Origin: Methanobacteriota archaeon | GTDB taxonomy: Archaea > Thermoplasmatota > Thermoplasmata > RBG-16-68-12 > EA-27 | Length of the DNA: 13,448 nucleotides | Assembly (NCBI GenBank): GCA_016207545.1 | Contig: JACQPO010000179.1 | Span: 1 to 13,448, forward strand | Direction: 5' to 3' | Shown here: positions 12,917 through 13,448 of the stretch, in pieces | Layout of the letters: every line of letters begins with the position of its first letter | How positions within the stretch are numbered: position 1 is the first letter of the stretch | The notes under the pieces: generated by a model | Seen by the model: only the letters and a program-made list of their open reading frames with translations | Databases searched by the model: none | Told to the model about the DNA's origin: nothing | Translations under genes and position numbers: made by a program

Positions 12917-13448
12917 AACCCCGTCCCTCCCCGACGAAGACCGAGCGCGTGGAAAGCGCGCTCGCCGCGCTTCGCGCCTCCCCTCGCGACCCGCACGTGT
13001 GGGCGGACACCGGCGACCTCCTCACGGAGGCGGGGGAGTTCGCGCTCGCGATCCGGGCGTACGACACGGCGCTCGCGATCGACCCGCAGTTCCACCGTGC
13101 GCACATCGGGTTGACGATCACGCTCGAGATCTCGGAGGAGGACATGTCCCGCCGGGAAGCTCCATCCCATCTCGCCAACTTGTGGACCATGTTGCGCACC
13201 CTCGACCTCCTCCTCGACCGCCTCCGCTCGGGGCGGAGGGCGTTCATCGACGTGCAGGCCGTACGGTTACAGCGCATCGCGGAGCGGCGACTCGCGAACG
13301 ACCCAGACGACGCCGACGCGTTGTTCGTGCGGAGCGCGTTCCTCGCGCGGGAAGGCAAGTTCGAGGACGCGATCGCGTGCCTCGACCGGCTCACGAGGAC
13401 CCACGGGGATCACCCCGGCGCTGCGGAATTCCGCCAGCAGCTCGGGGA
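12913..13448 (+). CDS. TPR-repeat protein, 3'-truncated by the window edge
   Basis: Open from the GTG at 12913 to the window end: 178 codons plus two bases, no stop. GGAAGGGAG lies just upstream. A first helical pair (about residues 12-73) includes SPRDPHVWADTGDLLTEAGE and FALAIRAYDTALAIDP. A second (about 126-173) includes DPDDADALFVRSAFLAREGK and FEDAIACLDRLTRTHGDHPG. Both match the tetratricopeptide pattern (W, A/G, Y/F, A and P positions). The same landmarks, NPRDP-x-W and DADALF, occur in order in the TPR section of the giant protein, so the two are paralogous. TPRs bind proteins, so it is probably a scaffold or partner in the same complex. Whether it continues into a zinc ribbon and surface domains like the giant gene cannot be seen. 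Confidence 0.82.
   Translation, partial: MKPRPSPTKTERVESALAALRASPRDPHVWADTGDLLTEAGEFALAIRAYDTALAIDPQFHRAHIGLTITLEISEEDMSRREAPSHLANLWTMLRTLDLLLDRLRSGRRAFIDVQAVRLQRIAERRLANDPDDADALFVRSAFLAREGKFEDAIACLDRLTRTHGDHPGAAEFRQQLG

Overview
The window reads as chromosomal DNA of a high-GC archaeon. RNA polymerase subunit K (rpoK), a ZPR1-type zinc-finger protein, TATA-box promoters close to start codons, a Ras-like small GTPase, KaiC-type ATPases and PEF-CTERM-like sorting tails together point to a euryarchaeal lineage. A Thermoplasmatota relative is my best guess, but no marker here fixes the phylum.

Layout. (1) Bases 1-2750 have visibly lower GC and more relaxed codon use than the rest, and their gene content looks accessory. 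All likely genes lie on the minus strand: a truncated quinone-oxidoreductase/zinc-type alcohol dehydrogenase homologue with a bacterial-style Shine-Dalgarno, a NYN/DUF88 nuclease-like protein with an inserted zinc ribbon behind a near-leaderless TATA promoter, and a decayed stretch of hypothetical ORF pieces in three frames. (2) Bases 2876-5734 are a compact high-GC housekeeping block: an ArsB/NhaD/SLC13-type permease, the ZPR1 protein, convergent rpoK sharing its stop tetranucleotide with ZPR1, and a divergently placed Ras-like GTPase. (3) Bases 5950-13448 are one tightly coupled plus-strand operon. A TATA-like element and a perfect 9-bp inverted repeat precede an ArsR-like winged-helix gene. 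This overlaps by GTGA a single-domain KaiC-like ATPase gene, which overlaps by ATGA a giant 1801-residue gene. Three bases later comes a 51-residue ORF that is almost only a PEF-CTERM-like tail, and this overlaps by GTGA a TPR gene that runs off the window.

The operon is the most interesting part. The giant protein joins a KaiC-like domain that has lost its ATPase residues, TPR repeats, a zinc ribbon, seven copies of GRTNGLVNGTR, a membrane helix, two DOMON/CBM9-like domains (one interrupted by a Ca-binding-like acidic stretch), three ~120-residue modules and a C-terminal PEF/helix/Arg-Lys tail. The predicted topology puts about 600 residues in the cytoplasm and about 1100 outside. With an intact KaiC-like ATPase and a DNA-binding protein encoded in the same transcript, the set looks like a membrane-spanning device linking the cell surface to an intracellular ATPase and a transcriptional switch. 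That function is inference. The architecture, overlaps and residue losses are read directly from the sequence.
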